From positions 22,448 through 86,447 of the forward strand of contig JALJCO010003029.1 in NCBI GenBank assembly GCA_023101725.1: a stretch of 64,000 nucleotides of DNA, written 5' to 3'. This document shows positions 12,534 through 23,884 of the stretch, piece by piece. The position numbers were made by a program, and so were the translations under genes. Numbering within the stretch: position 1 is the stretch's first letter; each line of letters starts with the position of its first letter. This stretch comes from Atherinomorus stipes. Taxonomy: Eukaryota > Chordata > Actinopteri > Atheriniformes > Atherinidae. Under the pieces are notes generated by a model, which was given only the letters and a program-made list of their open reading frames with translations, did not search any database and was not told the DNA's origin.

Positions 12534-12915
12534 AGGGACTTGAGGCAAGATTAAGAAACGAAACTCGCGACTTCCGCTTCAGGTACCTGCAGCCACGAGC
12601 CAAGCCGTCACGGAGCACAAACTGAAGCTATAATGTTGTTTACTCACCTTTTTCTTCGTAGTTCCACTTTTTAGTGTCTTTTAATTGATCTGGATCGTTT
12701 GCTGACGGCAGAAGAATCCATAACTATCGCTTTGACTTTAACACGACCGTCTTCTTCCTGTATCAAAACTGAGGATCTGCAGGGCAGCACGGGAAATTCA
12801 GACACCGAATTGCAGCGCATTTTGCAGCACACAGCCTGTTCAAGGCAACGGAGAGAAACGCGGGTGGAAACGTTATTTTTGGTATTTAGTGCTTCATCAC
12901 CCATTAGTTTTTAAA
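12534..12915 (+). mobile_element. TTAA-target MITE, family 3, right-truncated copy
   Basis: The left end AGGGACTTGAGGCAAGATTA starts at the TTAA of 12530-12533, which is also the right target copy of the preceding MITE. The body (from about 12635: TAGTTCCACTTTTTAGTGTC and onward) matches 48060-48320 in the same orientation. The right terminal repeat is absent, so the copy is incomplete. Confidence 0.65.
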
Positions 12916-13412
12916 AAATGGACATTGCATTTGTTCTGACCCAAGAACAAATGCAAGATATGAAGATTTTGGTGAATCTTACATTGTTCTTAAAAAGTTC
13001 ATAAGAGGAAATTAAGAAGAAATTTGCTGGTAAGAACCGTTGAATGAGGCCCGTTGTCCTCAGACATCGCAGCACAATGTAAGATAATGCACTGGATGCA
13101 CATCATGTGATTGATCCCCCAAGGTAGATTCCTTGTGAACAAGCAATTTTCTTTGTTTTAATAAACACATGCGAAATGCTAATAATCCTCGCCTGCAGCA
13201 CACAAAAGAAAATGTCCAGACATATTCATGTACTGTGTTCACGCAGTCAGAAGACAGTGAGGTCAGACTGCAGCCTAGGTCTGTAGCGACGCGTCAATAA
13301 CGTCAATTTGCTCGGCTTTAAAAAATCATCAGCGTCAAAATCCGGTTGTCCACACGTCGCTACGCGCACTCGAAAAATGTCATGCCTCCTGGCTACGGAG
13401 ATGACCCCTCGG
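12916..13412. other. Unassigned non-coding stretch
   Basis: No gene or complete repeat is recognised. The segment 13280-13400 is CpG-rich (GTAGCGACGCGTC near 13284) and may be a fragment of an unidentified MITE interrupted by the hAT element that follows. Confidence 0.35.
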
Positions 13413-14914
13413 TAGGGCTGTAACGATACCCGTATCGAAATCGAAATTGTGACACTCAGAGCCTCGATCCTGTGTCGCGGTGGGAGAAGGCAGGATCACG
13501 ACCCCCTCCAAGTCCAGTTCAGACGCTTTAAAACTCATATCACAGAAAACTATATGACTTTTCCCATCGGGCTACAGGCTATTGTAGCATTCAGTCGCTA
13601 ACCAGACAACACGTCTGTCTTAAAGGCACCAGGTAAAGTGTCACGTTTGTTTCGTGAGTGTCAAATGAAACTTGGCAGTTTTCCATCGTTACCTAAACCT
13701 TCAACCGGGATGAGCCACTCGCGCGCATCCAGCTCGGGAGTGTGTGGTTGAGGAGCGATGGCAGGTCTGCAGACACTGAGACCAGTAGAAAGACAGGAGG
13801 GGGATCCTGTTCGTGTTCAGCAGGCCAGACGCGCGTAGGACGTCAAGCTGGACCGAGCGCGTGGACAGCCGAGAGGTGGATACGTCACGGAGCGGTGGTG
13901 AAACCCCCCCCCCGCTGCTCCGCTGCTGGTTCAGGCGTTTTTATTTGCTCTGACTTGTGATGGTTAATCAGCGGCGGTCCTGTCCTGACCAGCCCCCGCT
14001 TGCAGTGTGGAGTCCCGGCCGATCCCTCACACAGCTCGCCCAATCAGAGCGGAGAGGAGGACCAGTGTCGGTAGGGACTCCCCGTGAAAGCCACAAAACG
14101 ACCAACAGGATACCGCGCGTGTGCGCATGCATGTGTGAAGAAATAAACCAATAATAATAAAAAAATCATATTATTCTTCCATCCAGCCTGAACAAATAAG
14201 ACCAATAGTGGCGGATCCCTGCGGAGCAGTGAAAGCGTCCAGACCTCCTTCCCTTTGATTTAACTTTGAACAGCTGATTTTCAGCTTGTTGGAGTTTCCA
14301 GCGATGCAGCTGAAAATAAGTTGTTCCAGCAACGGGAAAGTGAGGTCTGAATGCTTTCCTCCTCTCTGAGACGCGCTGCTATGTCATCATTTTTTCGGGT
14401 TAACATCAGCTCGTGCTCGGCCATCATAACGCCACCATCTCCCCACATCTTCCCGTTGAAATTCTCCTCTGCAGGGAGCAGAGCAGCCTCTCACCCGACA
14501 TGTGGACATGATGCTGTTGCTGAAGAACTCCAGCTTTAAATCAACAGGTTTGATGTAGAAAGCTGTCAAGGACTTATTTGTTATTTAACTTCATTTTTGA
14601 TTAACAGCACAGTTCAATTATTTTTATTTTTCAAAAGCATTATTCTATTAGAGAAAAGAGAAATGTTTTATCCTTGGTTAATGATTCAATCATTTTGATT
14701 ATTGTCTTCAGCTATGTTCAGGCTATTTGTTACATTAAGTTAAATGTTATAAATGCCATTGAAATAAAATACTTTAAAAAAAATTAAAGTAAAAAAAAAA
14801 TACACATTTTTTTCAATTAGAAAAAAAAATAAAAAAATCGTTATGTGTATCGAATCATGGGTCAAAAATCGTGATACAAATCGAATTGTGAGTTGGTGTA
14901 TCGTTACAGCCCTA
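13413..14914. mobile_element. hAT element, non-autonomous, 1.5 kb
   Basis: The ends are perfect over TAGGGCTGTAACGATAC (left, and the right end reverse complemented), a classic hAT terminus of fish genomes. The flanks share CCCCTCG on both sides, consistent with an 8-bp target duplication once one base of slippage at the right edge is allowed. The interior is GC-rich in the first half and AT-rich in the second. No BED finger or hAT dimerisation domain is readable. Confidence 0.85.
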
Positions 14915-15240
14915 CCCCCTCGGGCGCACCTCTTTTTCCTTTGAGTGGATTTCTGTCAGTTACAGTTTTATGACCAGCGGTTGGTTTGATTCTGCCTCAT
15001 AAGAACCGCTGGAGTCCTGCAGCAGCTCAGAGCTGTATGATGCAGCATCACCGGGCAGTACAGGATTAAATGTAACACAGCAGCTGTTAATCCAGACATT
15101 AACTACAGTGAAAGCGGCAATAGCGCTGAACTGAGCAGCTTTTAGAAAGTTTGATCCATCAGTCAAAGCATACAACAATAAACAACATAATATGTAACAC
15201 ACCTTTCTTATTTAAAGATGCAACGTAACAATTCTCTGGT
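14915..15240. other. Unassigned stretch between two elements
   Basis: It contains the continuation of the sequence interrupted by the preceding hAT element. No gene or complete repeat was recognised. Confidence 0.4.
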
Positions 15241-15244
15241 TTAA

Positions 15245-16874
15245 AGGTGCCATGACATCAAATTTCACTTTTCTGGGGTTTTGGGTGTATAATCTGATCT
15301 GTTGTGCACTGATGAGGCCATGTGAATGTCCAGAGTGAGAATCAAAGTTCCTGTTTATGGTCTGTCAGCTTTGTCTCTCTGCTCAGAAACAGTTGAATCA
15401 GACAGCAGGCTATCATTCTACGTAGTTCTATCATTCTATGTAGTTCCATCATTCTACGTAGTTCCATCATTCTACGTAGTTCTATCATTCTACGTAGTTC
15501 CATCATTCTACGTAGTTCTATCATTCTACGTAGTTCCATCATTCTACGTAGTTCCATCATTCTACGTAGTTCCATCATTCTACGTAGTTCTATCATTCTA
15601 CGTAGTTCTATCATTCTACGTAGTTCCATCATTCTACGTAGTTCTATCATTCTACGTAGTTCCATCATTCTACGTAGTTCTATCATTCTACGTAGTTCTA
15701 TCATTCTACATAGTTCTATCATTCTACGTAGTTCTATCATTCTACGTAGTTCCATCATTCTACGTAGTTCTATCATTCTACGTAGTTCTATCATTCTACG
15801 TAGTTCCATCATTCTACGTAGTTCTATCATTCTACGTAGTTCTATCATTCTACGTAGTTCCATCATTCTACGTAGTTCCATCATTCTACGTAGTTCTATC
15901 ATTCTACGTAGTTCTATCATTCTACGTAGTTCCATCATTCTACGTAGTTCTATCATTCTACGTAGTTCTATCATTCTACGTAGTTCCATCATTCTACGTA
16001 GTTCTATCATTCTACGTAGTTCTATCATTCTACGTAGTTCTATCATTCTACGTAGTTCCATCATTCTACGTAGTTCTATCATTCTACGTAGTTCCATCAT
16101 TCTACGTAGTTCCATCATTCTACGTAGTTCTATCATTCTACGTAGTTCCATCATTCTACGTAGTTCCATCATTCTACGTAGTTCCATCATTCTACGTAGT
16201 TCTATCATTCTACGTAGTTCTATCATTCTACGTAGTTCTATCATTCTACGTAATTCTATCATTCTACGTAGTTCCATCATTCTACGTAGTTCCATCATTC
16301 TACGTAATTTAATTGCTCCAATAAGAGCACACTATCAAGTAACCCCCCCCCCCTCTCTCTCTCTAATGGTCTGTTCACCGTCCGCTCCCCCCTCCCCTCC
16401 CTGTCTGATTCAGCTTCGTGTATGGAGCTAGTAGTAACTTCTGTGCAGTCAGGTCTGGATTTTCAAACAAATGGATTTAAAAGCAAACTTCTGCAGCAAC
16501 ACTGAGGGAGGGGGCCACAACCTTGTCATTACCTGTAAGTTTATTTATTTTCTAAATGCTGTCTTGTCTGATAAACGTAGCTCACTGTCTGAACTGCCCA
16601 TGTTGCTAGCAGTTAGCCTTTAGCAAAGTCAGACCTAGATTCTCCAAATAAGGTCATAGCCAAATAAGGTGTAGCCAATCAAAATGAAGTCAACGTGGTC
16701 TCCGGGTAAAGCGCCATATCATCACCGGACCCAACTGTATTACTGAGGAATTGAGGTCTGGCGTTTCAAAACAATACTCCGCTGTAAAAAATGCCGTTTT
16801 TTTCTTTGGAGTATTTACATATGCAGTAATGCCAACAACATAAACTAGTTTTTAACTGTTATGTCATCACTCCT
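15245..16874 (+). mobile_element. TTAA-target MITE, family 2, swollen by an internal minisatellite
   Basis: TTAA flanks are at 15241-15244 and 16875-16878. Ends are AGGTGCCATGACATCA on the left and, reverse complemented, AGGAGTGATGACATAA on the right. Both arms outside the 18-bp array align with the unexpanded 288-bp copy at 12242-12529: the left arm up to about 15420, and the right arm from AGAGCACACTATCAA near 16324. The array accounts for about 900 bp and a longer right arm for most of the rest. Confidence 0.85.
15412..16308. repeat. 18-bp minisatellite, about 50 copies
   Basis: The unit is TTCTATCATTCTACGTAG with a frequent variant TTCCATCATTCTACGTAG. The core TACGTA is its own reverse complement. 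Because 18 is a multiple of three and the unit lacks stops in one frame on each strand, very long open frames appear on both strands (repeating SFYVVL/SFYVVP one way, RRMIEL/RRMMEL the other). They are by-products of the repeat. Confidence 0.97.
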
Positions 16875-16878
16875 TTAA

Positions 16879-17365
16879 CGTTAGTGGTAGGAGCGTGTGA
16901 ACCTGTGTGTGTTTGACAGCTGCTGCTGTGTGACGTGATGCGATAGGCTCGGAGTGACAGAAAAAAAATAAAAGACTGTTCGTTAAACTTTGTTTGTCAT
17001 TATTTAGTGGATAAAATCGAAGCACAGTACATTAAGCCAGAATCTGTATGTTGATTTTATTGTTTTCCTGTTTTTTTATTGGTGTTATTATTGTGATCAT
17101 TTTTATATGATTTTACTTTTTATTTTCACTCACCTGTACAACACTTTGTTACCTTTGGTATCTAAAAGCGCTTTATAAATAAAGCTTTGATTAAATGATT
17201 ATCTGTTGTTTACCAGTTTATTTCAAATCTACTGTGTTGCTTTTATTTGCCGTCCAACAGATAAAAACATTGCCATGGTTCAGAGAAATGGAGAAATAAC
17301 CAAATAGTTTTCTATTAGACATTCATAAATGATCATTTCCTCATTGGTTTGGTGTACAAATGTAT
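16879..17365. other. Unassigned AT-rich stretch
   Basis: No gene or complete element is seen. A polyadenylation-like AATAAAG lies near 17175, but nothing upstream resembles a coding exon. Confidence 0.4.
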
Positions 17366-17367
17366 GC

Positions 17368-17368
<1 letters not shown>

Positions 17369-17416
<48 letters not shown>
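17369..17416. repeat. Compound (TA)n(CA)n microsatellite
   Basis: A TA dinucleotide run of about 24 bases passes into an ACAC run of about 24 bases. Confidence 0.95.
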
Positions 17417-17417
<1 letters not shown>

Positions 17418-17439
17418 GTATATACAGTTTTGGGGGTAT

Positions 17440-17586
17440 TTATTTAAGGTTTTATTTTTTATTAATCGTGCAACAGAAAAATAATCGTTAGATTAATCGA
17501 CTAATAAGTCATTAGAATAGTCGACTCTTTGATAAAATAATCGGCTGAATAATCATTTTTAAAATAATCGTTTACCCCCAGCCCTA
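17440..17586. mobile_element. Right-end fragment of a hAT element
   Basis: The sequence ends in CAGCCCTA, and its reverse complement begins TAGGGCTGGGGGTAAACGAT, a typical fish hAT terminus. Repeated AATCG motifs lie inside. No matching left end was found nearby, so only one end survives. Confidence 0.6.
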
Positions 17587-18313
17587 CTACGGCCTAACTA
17601 TCTCATCACGTTGCCTTAACGGGATAAAACACCCACAGAATGATGTATCTCCTTCATCTTCTACTCATGCTGAGCAAGACTCTTGACCACTTTTTTAAAT
17701 ATCTCAAATGCAGCTGGAGATCAGAGGAGGGGTTCATTATCCACAAACTTTCATATAATGGAATTCACAGGCGACTGAACCCAAAAGGTCCATAAAAGTC
17801 CACCAAAACTTGTCAATATTCCTCCATACTGCTCGTACAATGTAATCCAAGTGTCCTGAGCGTCCAGAATTTACTGGAAACCATCATTTAGTAGATTTTT
17901 AGAGCTTAAACAGTAGAACATCACACTTCCTATGGAGAACGCGGCTTCCATGTGAGTTAACGACACTACGGAAGCCGTGGCAGACGTGATCATCCGTTCT
18001 CTTTTTCTTTCTTTCTTTCTTTTCAATCAATACCCAACCCCTCCTGTGTTTGTCCACAGCTCATTCGTTTTTGGCACAATGTAAACAGTGAATTTCTTCT
18101 TCTATGCTTGCATCGACAGATGTTTCATTCTGCTGTTAATGGGCAACAACTGAGGAGGCTGTGAGATTTTTCCTTTTTTAAAGCACCTGCACAAGGAAAT
18201 GGATATAAAGAACTAAATTTCCTGCATGATGAAAGAACAAACGAGGGGTGCTGAGGCAGCAGCTGGGTTTCCATTCATGAGCAAAGCAAAACTGTAGCAA
18301 TCTTTTGAAAAGC
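17587..18313. other. Unassigned stretch
   Basis: No coding exon is recognised. A short (TTTC)n run lies near 18002-18022. The middle has the look of a dispersed repeat, but I cannot define ends. Confidence 0.4.
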
Positions 18314-18317
18314 TTAA

Positions 18318-18853
18318 AGGTACAGTCCGAAGCTCCCCCCATAAAAAATAGACGTTAGACTTGAGGACGTGAAATCCGTCTCAAACCCGCCTTTGGGCCT
18401 CTACTCCCGTGCGGTGGTGCGCTTGAACACAACTCTCTCTCCCCCTGCCTGTAATTCACTCTTGTGTATTGTTCTGTTCTGGTCGGGACGTTTCTGGGTG
18501 GAGATTTCTGTTTATATCAGCAGCCAATGACAGAGCTAAGAGCATGACGCTGTGTGGAAATAAGCTCATGATTGGAGCAGATGCCAGTCACTCGAACTCT
18601 CGAAGGAAAAAAAAAAGAAAGAAAGGAAACACGGTGGATGCACCGAAGAAAAGGTAAGAGCTTCAGATAATGCAGTTTGGAAAACCAGGTTCATAATAGT
18701 TTGGCTTGTAGCCGCTTCTGAGCTCTGAAGGAGAAGCTTGAAGTTGAATAGGCTAGCTAGAACGAGGCGACCATTAGCCTGAGAGGGAGGAGCGCTAAGT
18801 TTGAATGCTGCTGTTTGCAAACAGAAACGCTGGAGGGACTTCGGACTCTACCT
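18318..18853. mobile_element. TTAA-target MITE, family 4
   Basis: TTAA flanks are at 18314-18317 and 18854-18857. The left end AGGTACAGTCCGAAGCTCCC matches the right end reverse complemented (AGGTAGAGTCCGAAGTCCCT) at 17 of 20 positions. The interior is non-coding. Confidence 0.8.
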
Positions 18854-18916
18854 TTAAAAAAAGAGAAAAAAGAATCAGACTTGTTTCCACTTGCTGATTA
18901 AACATGAATTAACTAT

Positions 18917-19511
18917 AGCTGTCTTCGAAATCGCTCCCTATCACGGATGTAGTGCACTATATAGTGAGCACGCCATTTTGTAGTGTTGTTCGAATTCTGT
19001 CCACTACTTTTCTTCCACTACATCGTCCACTATAAAACACCCACAATGCACCGCGTATGTAAGTGTACAAGCGATGTACCCTACATTGTACTCCCGTAAA
19101 ACACAATGCAGCCACAATGCGGCCGTGTTTTGTGATCGCAGAAGAAGAAAAATGGCGAAGCAGCTTAAATGTAATTAGACGTAAGAAACGTTAAAGTACC
19201 AACATTTGCTTTAGTGGCGTTGTTGTGTGGCTTTTAACAATAATGGTATTTCTTCGTAGCAGGAAAGGTGTCTATTGTTCATAACTGTTAGCTACCGCTA
19301 CTGCACGTCTTAAAAAAAATATAAATTAAAAAAGAAATAAACACTTTATTAAAGTTTCGCCATTGCACGTCGCAGCGCATCTACCAACGTCACCCCATGT
19401 GGTGTCTGAAATCTCCTCCCGCCGTGTCCTACATAGTGTACATGGTATAGTGGACTACATATATACACTATGTAGGGTACAGGGAGTGAGTGGATGATTT
19501 CGAACACAGCT
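18917..19511. mobile_element. MITE with TTCGAA-containing ends
   Basis: The left end AGCTGTCTTCGAAATC matches the reverse complement of the right end (AGCTGTGTTCGAAATC). Inside both ends are repeated CACTATATAGT/CTACATAGTG motifs, as in a widespread fish MITE group. The target duplication is short or decayed (TAT on both sides), so the superfamily is left open. Confidence 0.7.
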
Positions 19512-19554
19512 TATGTGAGGTGGTTGGAAATCAATAGAAGAAGAAACTCTACAA

Positions 19555-21590
19555 TAAGGATGCACTGATCCGATATTCAGATCGGGATCAGCTCCGTTAT
19601 ATAAAAAAAATATCTTAGATTGGTAAAAATCGGAATGGGTAAAAATGAGCCGATCCACGGCACAATCCTTAGGTGCAGATCTATTCAGTTTATTTCTATG
19701 CTGCCACTTTGAGTGATGTTACACCTTACCGACGCACAGTGTTGTATAGTAACTAAGTAAAAATACTTCGTTACTTTACTTAAGTAGTATTTTTTTAAAT
19801 TTGTACTTTACTACTTCTATTTCTGATGACTTTTACTTTTACTTCACTACATTTTGTGAGAAAAATCAATACTTTTACTCCATTACATTTACCTGAGCAT
19901 CTTAGTTACTAGTTACAAAATACGTAACGTAAATAAGGAACTTAATAGCCAATGGACAATCTTTGCTTTGCTGTCGTGGGACTAGTAGCAGCTTTGTGCA
20001 GCCGTCTCTGAAGCTAAACACACCTTTACCTGCCTCAGAAGCAGGTGAACGGCTGTTCAGCATCACTGGTCTGGTCTTCAGTCCAAGAACCAGACTGAGT
20101 TCTCACCATTTTGAGAAACAACTTCTTTTGAGGTTGAACAAAAAGTTTTTCAGGGTTCAGTAACGACTGATGGACAGTTCATGTGCTGTCGCACTGCAGT
20201 CATGTGAAAGTTCAACCAGTCAAGTTTTTTGTTTGTTTGCATCACCTCCAAGCACCAAGAGTTTATTAGGAATGATTTGATATTAAATGCACGTGGGTAT
20301 GAATGTTAGTAGGCATGCACGCAGGTCTGTAAGGATGTTTGTGTGTATTTTTCTATATGGTTGGGTTTATGTAAGGAGGTATTGAAACTTCTTTAAACTT
20401 CGCAAATTACTATGGCAAATTCGCAAACTTAAAAACTAAATTAAACAGGAATAAAGGAAATGTTAAACTCAAATTTCTGACTGCGTTTTATTAACAGTAC
20501 TTTTTACTTTTGATACTTAAGTACAGTAAATACTAGCTACTTTTTTACTTTTACTCAAGTAATATTCCAGCAGGCAACTTTGACTTTTACTTGAGTCATT
20601 TTCCAGTAAGGTACTTTTACTTTTACTTAAGTATGGCTTTTGGGTACTTTATACAACGCTGCAGCACGTGGAGGCTGTTATGCTTGTTTAAAAGGCCAGA
20701 GTCGCTGCTGCTAGCTGCTAGCTGGCTGTCGTTTCTCCTTCTGTCGCTGCTCAAACAAGAGTCCTGCGGCGGTTTAGTTTCCACGTTTCGCAGGTAAAAG
20801 TCCCGCAGGTGCTTGGAGAGGTCACGGAGAAAGTAGAAAATACTGTTAAATCTTTTTGGACATGACAGGTTTTATACTGAAGGTATCCACCGATGTCCAG
20901 TAGCGTATGGGAGAGGCTTTTTATTTTGAAAATCCAATCAGCTGTTTAGAAATGACCTCCATGTTAAACTCTGATGAAGCGTTTGTTTATTCAGCTGCTT
21001 TTGTCGTTCATTTCTGTTTTCATTATAGTACTAACCCATGTTAAAAAGCTGATTTGCTGTTTTGAATATATCTACCAACCAAGCTAGGAGAGATATTTTT
21101 TTCTCAATTTCAGCTCCTTTATTAGGCCGTTTATTTTAAATTGGATTTTAAATTTCTAATTGCACTGACTGAACCATTTTAAATAAGTTTTATTCCTGTT
21201 TATTTTGACGTGTGACTGAGGAGGTCAGGCTGTTGTTTCCCCTCAGTTTCAGCATGTTATTATTTTACACATATAAACTGCACTAACTGAACCAGAGGAA
21301 GTTTTGTTTGCTGTGTGTGTGCAGTCGTTCAATAAGTAATTCAGTACATTTATCTCTTTTTTTTAAAAAATGAGGTAGAAAAATCTTAAAGCCAAGTTCG
21401 ATGTTGCCTTGCACAAAAGAAAGATCCCAGTCTGTTTCCACACAACGAGGTGTGCCGTCAAACAATACCATGCTGCTTTTGTTTGGTTTTTTTTACTCCT
21501 TTTTCTGAATCGGTATCAGATCAGCAGATACCGAAACATCAAATATCGGATCAGATCGTTGCCCCAAAAAGGCGGATCGGTGCATCGCTA
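19555..21590. mobile_element. hAT element, non-autonomous, 2.0 kb
   Basis: The left end TAAGGATGCACTGATCCG corresponds to the right end reverse complemented (TAGCGATGCACCGATCCG), a standard fish hAT terminus. Flanking 8-mers are CTCTACAA (19547-19554) and ATCTACAA (21591-21598), seven of eight identical. Another MITE occupies 19737-20661. No transposase domain is readable. Confidence 0.85.
19737..20661. mobile_element. Nested MITE rich in TACTTTTACTT motifs
   Basis: Ends are CAGTGTTGTATA on the left and CAGCGTTGTATA on the right (reverse complemented). Sub-terminal regions are full of ACTTAAGTA/TACTTTTACTT repeats, a pattern common in fish DNA elements of presumed hAT type. An 8-bp target duplication is not evident. 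It lies wholly inside the hAT element 19555-21590 and is therefore younger. Confidence 0.7.
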
Positions 21591-21598
21591 ATCTACAA

Positions 21599-23576
21599 AC
21601 CTACAAATAAAAACAAACCTTAAAAAGGTGAAAAACAACAACTGCGCTTCTGGCACATCACTCCTAAACATTACCCCGACACACTCGGTCTGCATGTTCC
21701 CGCGGAGGGAATGATGCTAGGAGCTGCGTTACAGCAGATACAGCATCCAGTGTCCAGACCTCTTTAGTTTTCTGGTTTCTGTTTTTGGGTTGTTGCTGGG
21801 TCACTTTTATCTTGTAATCTTTATACGTTTAATCTTCAACATTGCTTCGCCGCAACAACGACCTTAACCAAATACTAAACTGCCCATCCTAAACAGCCGA
21901 GATGTGACAAGCCAACTCATAAAGAGCAAGGAAATATTTTTTTCTTCTGTTTTTGCTTTAAAGTGTAGCAGTTCTGTATTAAATTGTGTGCAGCCATTTT
22001 CATCTGCTTCATCCTGTGATCTCTTCAGTTTTAGAGTATTTGTTATGACAGCCACCAGATAGCAGATGTGAACTTGCTGCATTTTTTGCTCCCTTCAACT
22101 GTAAGAGAAAACAGATAGTTTGATATAAATCATACATACAGCCCTGAAGTCTGTGGCAGCTTTTAGGGGAAAACTGCATCTCTTCAGGACACGGTCTTAT
22201 GGGTTTTCTCAAACAAACTACACTTGAATGATCTAGATTCTGGCTGCGATGTCCAACAACTCTGCATGGTCTCAAGTTCTTTGTGAAATGTTTTGAGCAC
22301 AAAACCGTCCTCACCACTTCATGACGCAAACAGAAAGCACGCACTACATACAGCCCTGCTGCTGGCGCGAAAGGTCACTTAACTCACTGGCTGCCATTCA
22401 CATCTATAAGCGTTTATTCAACTAAACTAGGGCTGAAGATTAATCGTTTTCAGATTGAAACTGTGATTTCAGACCACACGATCACGTGATCGCCAAAGCT
22501 GTGGTTTTTCCACCGCTCCTGACTGACCCAGGATCTGCTCTGCCATCTTTTGTACACATGCTACATGCCGTCTCTGTACCAGCTAACTAAGCTCACCAAT
22601 CAGAAGCGGAATGTTACTCATGGACAGGTCAGCTAACCAATCAGCATCAGGGCTGGGATGCAGCGTCTCCTGCTATGTAATCTTTATGCTAGGAAACAGC
22701 TTTGGCAGAACCTCATCCAGTTTCTAACTTTGGGTTCCGTTGTTGGAGAGAGGCTGCAGACCTTTGCCGCTCCGTGCAGTGAAGGAATTTTACGTGCAGT
22801 AAAATATAATCTTGAACTGCCAGCATCGTCAGATTTCATGACTCAGCAGTTAAGTCGCCAGCAGTGATCAGCTGACAAGGCAGTCTAGTGTAAAATCTCG
22901 TCTGATCTGTAAAATCAGATCAAATCATTTTAATGGGAATGAAAGTGCCACTGAATTGCAACCAGTTTTTTTTTTTAACCAATATAAAGTTGGACTTTGC
23001 GCTGTGGACACAAGCGCGATGTGGGCGAGTAAATTCATGATCTCTATTTAGACAGATCTCTGTAAAAGAAGATGAATAATCAGCTGGACCTGCTACATGA
23101 CTGAGCGGCGAACGGGAGCAGCACATAAAAACTGTCCTTGTTATCTGGGACTTTAGTTAAGCCACACAGTTAAACCTGAAGTCCAGAAACGGGAGGAAAG
23201 TTGTTGCTGCTGTTGTTGAGGAGGAGTACGGAACACCGTTTTGGCAAAAAACGTGCGTCCAAATGTCAGAAATGTGACCTGATAAAAGCAATCAGGGTAA
23301 AACCACCTGATCATTGATGATGTAAGAGTGTTTCCTTTACTTCAAGCTCAGATGACAGAATGACATAAAAATGAAGTCAAATGTAAAACCTGATGTGGGT
23401 TCAGATTTATTTTACAACTTAATTACATTTCAACGCACATATGATTCCATGATAAATTCCCTGGTTTGTATGTTTCACTTCATGTAACCTACATACAAGA
23501 ACTGCAAGAAGAAAATATATTGAATTCTTATTTGGATATTTTTCAGTGCATTGTGTTGAGAACAGTGTTGTTTTTG
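21599..23576. other. Unassigned stretch with an orphan hAT left end
   Basis: No gene is recognised. At 22431 a hAT-type left terminus (TAGGGCTGAAGATTAATCG) appears without a partner, so it is probably a truncated element. The remainder holds short open frames only. Confidence 0.45.
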
Positions 23577-23740
23577 GCAGCTATCTGAGTTTTAGTCTTA
23601 GTCTTTCTGACGAAAATGCTTATTAGTTTTAGTCATATTTTAGTCATTTCTGTATCTGATAGTTTTAGTCTAGTTTTAGTCGACGAAATTAAAAAAAAAC
23701 GTTTTAGTCTAGTTTTTGTCAGTTAGGCTATATTTTTTAA
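23577..23740. mobile_element. Fragment of a TTTTAGTC-rich DNA element
   Basis: It begins near CAGTGTTGTTTTT and is followed by many TTTTAGTC motifs, as in a common fish MITE group. The right terminus is missing. Confidence 0.5.
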
Positions 23741-23884
23741 AAAAGAAAAGAAAAACTGGCCACTAAAGCTAGGTACACACTACAGGATTCCTGAGACCTT
23801 CATAGATGTAGAGACCACACACTTGATGATTACAAAAGACAAATCACACAAGATTTGCCTCTTCTGATCATATAGTGTGGGAGT

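Noticed and set aside
15326..16312. 328-codon (plus) and 318-codon (minus) frames of hexapeptide repeats
   Set aside because: Both strands are open over the same 18-bp array, which is inside a non-coding MITE. The unexpanded copy encodes nothing.
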